Origin: Bacteroidota bacterium
GTDB lineage: Bacteria; Bacteroidota; Bacteroidia; Bacteroidales; Prolixibacteraceae
Direction: 5' to 3'
Length of the DNA stretch: 64,000 nucleotides
Assembly (NCBI GenBank): GCA_030684645.1
Contig: JAUXUF010000094.1
Location: 1 to 64,000 of the forward strand
Shown here: positions 63,065 through 64,000 of the stretch, piece by piece
Layout of the letters: every line of letters begins with the position of its first letter
Numbering within the stretch: position 1 is the stretch's first letter
Made by a program: the position numbers and the translations under genes
The notes under the pieces: generated by a model
What the model was told of the DNA's origin: nothing
The model's input: only the letters and a program-made list of their open reading frames with translations
The model's database searches: none

Positions 63065-64000
63065 TTATATAAATAATATTTCTTCGACAACCGTTGAAAT
63101 GCCGCTTCATCTTTTCGCCAATAGGATAACATTTCATCCACTTTCATATTTTTCGACATCAGTAAACGGATTTGATCGGAGCCGCAAACCTTGTCGAACA
63201 TGTTGAAACGCTTCTCCGTTTCCGGCCCAAAACATTTTTCATCGGGATACAAAGCAGCCATTTCCTGCATCACATAAAACTGGATTTCAGTCAGCCTGAC
63301 CTTTTTGTAGTCGGTCAGATAATATTGAACACCCGAATAGTTCTTCCCCTGGCCAACGGCATAGAAAGGTTTCAGGTAAATCGGACGAAATAATACTCCC
63401 GGCAAATGCAGGTCATTCATCCTTTTGGACAATAAACCGGCATCAATAGAATCTTTCGCAAACAACTGGAATGGAAGGGTATAGCCCACTCCTATCGACA
63501 TAAAACTGAATTCACCCAAAATACCGGAAGCCGCATAATAACAGGCCGAAGAAGCTTGCGGAATATGCGGTGATGTCAAAACCCATGGCAAACCGGTTTG
63601 TTCGAAATTCATTTTTCGTTTCCATCCTTTCATGGGCACGACGGTCAGTTTACACTGCTTATCCAGCATCTTTTCGCCGTTTAGCAGTCTAGCCAATTCG
63701 CCGCAGGTAAGTCCGTAGATATATGGGATTTTGAATTGGCTCACAAACGAGATGAATTTGTCTTCAGCCAGATTGCCTTCCACTTTCAATCCACCAACCG
63801 GATTCGGACGGTCGAGTATGACAAATTCGATGTTATTTTCGGCAGCCGCTTCCATCGCCAGTCCCATGGTACTGATAAACGTGTATGAACGGCATCCGAT
63901 ATCCTGAATGTCATACACCAAAACATCCACATTTTTCAACATATCGGCCGATGCTTTCCGGGTTTTTCCGTATAGTGAATAAACAGGAATTCCAGTCTGT
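63061..64000 (-). CDS. DUF1343 protein, exo-beta-N-acetylmuramidase (NamZ family), copy 2, cut by the window
   Basis: The frame is open to the window end: before the first internal ATG (63942) it reads GIPVYSLYGKTRKASADM, so the N-terminal 90 or so residues lie outside. Landmarks match copy 1: LVYDIQDIGCRSYTFISTMG, ILDRPNPVGGLKVEGNL and YGLTCGELARLLNGE. The first-domain GPEHGFRG motif should be beyond the edge. It is coupled to the next gene by an ATGA overlap. Confidence 0.9.
   Translation of the reverse strand, partial: QTGIPVYSLYGKTRKASADMLKNVDVLVYDIQDIGCRSYTFISTMGLAMEAAAENNIEFVILDRPNPVGGLKVEGNLAEDKFISFVSQFKIPYIYGLTCGELARLLNGEKMLDKQCKLTVVPMKGWKRKMNFEQTGLPWVLTSPHIPQASSACYYAASGILGEFSFMSIGVGYTLPFQLFAKDSIDAGLLSKRMNDLHLPGVLFRPIYLKPFYAVGQGKNYSGVQYYLTDYKKVRLTEIQFYVMQEMAALYPDEKCFGPETEKRFNMFDKVCGSDQIRLLMSKNMKVDEMLSYWRKDEAAFQRLSKKYYLYK

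Noticed and set aside
1-64000. CRISPR arrays, prophage, rRNA operon or intact transposase
   Set aside because: No regular direct repeats with spacers, no phage structural genes, no rRNA sequence and no full transposase were seen anywhere in the window.

Overview
This 64 kb window reads as chromosome of a member of the Bacteroidota, probably a free-living Bacteroidales/Marinilabiliales-type organism. The grounds are a SusC/SusD pair, a fused CcoN-CcoO cbb3 oxidase, a TTTG / TAnnTTTG promoter in front of the only tRNA gene, absence of obvious Shine-Dalgarno sites, many lipoproteins, and C-rich palindromic repeats. The assignment is inference from gene content; no rRNA gene is present to test it.

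Left edge (1-2.4 kb): the 3' part of a group II intron on the minus strand, with the C-terminal half of its reverse transcriptase/maturase, domain V and domain VI, abuts a 5'-truncated AlwI/MlyI-family restriction endonuclease on the plus strand. Both look like remnants. Next come psd-pssA (phosphatidylethanolamine synthesis, 2.4-3.9 kb), an APC-type permease (4.0-5.4 kb, minus) and a BASS-type sodium symporter (6.0-6.9 kb).

Respiratory block (7.1-23.3 kb, all plus strand): ccoI, ccoS, ccoNO, ccoQ, ccoP, ccoG and ccoH encode a cbb3 oxidase and its assembly factors. A small ParE/RelE-type toxin-antitoxin pair follows, then a TauE/SafE-like membrane protein, an SCO1 copper chaperone, a complete caa3 oxidase (subunits I, III, IV, II with fused cytochrome c), heme farnesyltransferase, a DUF302 protein and an HMA-domain lipoprotein ending at a clear terminator. 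A high-affinity and a low-affinity oxidase are therefore built from one gene block.

Housekeeping region (23.5-42.9 kb, mostly minus): a GT4 glycosyltransferase, a PQQ-like beta-propeller protein, PepD, two tandem paralogous lipoproteins of unknown role, MazG, a VapBC pair, a SWIM-SNF2 helicase, HtpG, a class V aminotransferase (plus), an M49 peptidase, TrmH, HU and tRNA-Ser(UGA).

Right third (43.3-64 kb, all minus): a GH95 fucosidase, an alpha/alpha-toroid protein, a dipeptide epimerase, an NlpC/P60 peptidase, a GHL10 glycosidase, a metallophosphoesterase-propeller fusion, an Amidase_3 protein lacking its catalytic core, a DUF4251 protein, a lipoprotein, SusD, SusC, and a NamZ / URO-D-like / NamZ trio cut by the window edge. 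At least six of these families act on peptidoglycan or muropeptides, so I read the region as a candidate murein-scavenging locus attached to a SusCD transporter. That reading is an inference.

Several interspersed palindromic repeats occur (about 9.7, 13.0, 13.1, 14.7, 35.7, 39.5, 48.0, 48.1 and 50.9 kb). Some run into coding sequence at the tail of CcoS and the head of the epimerase. I saw no CRISPR array, rRNA, prophage or intact insertion sequence.
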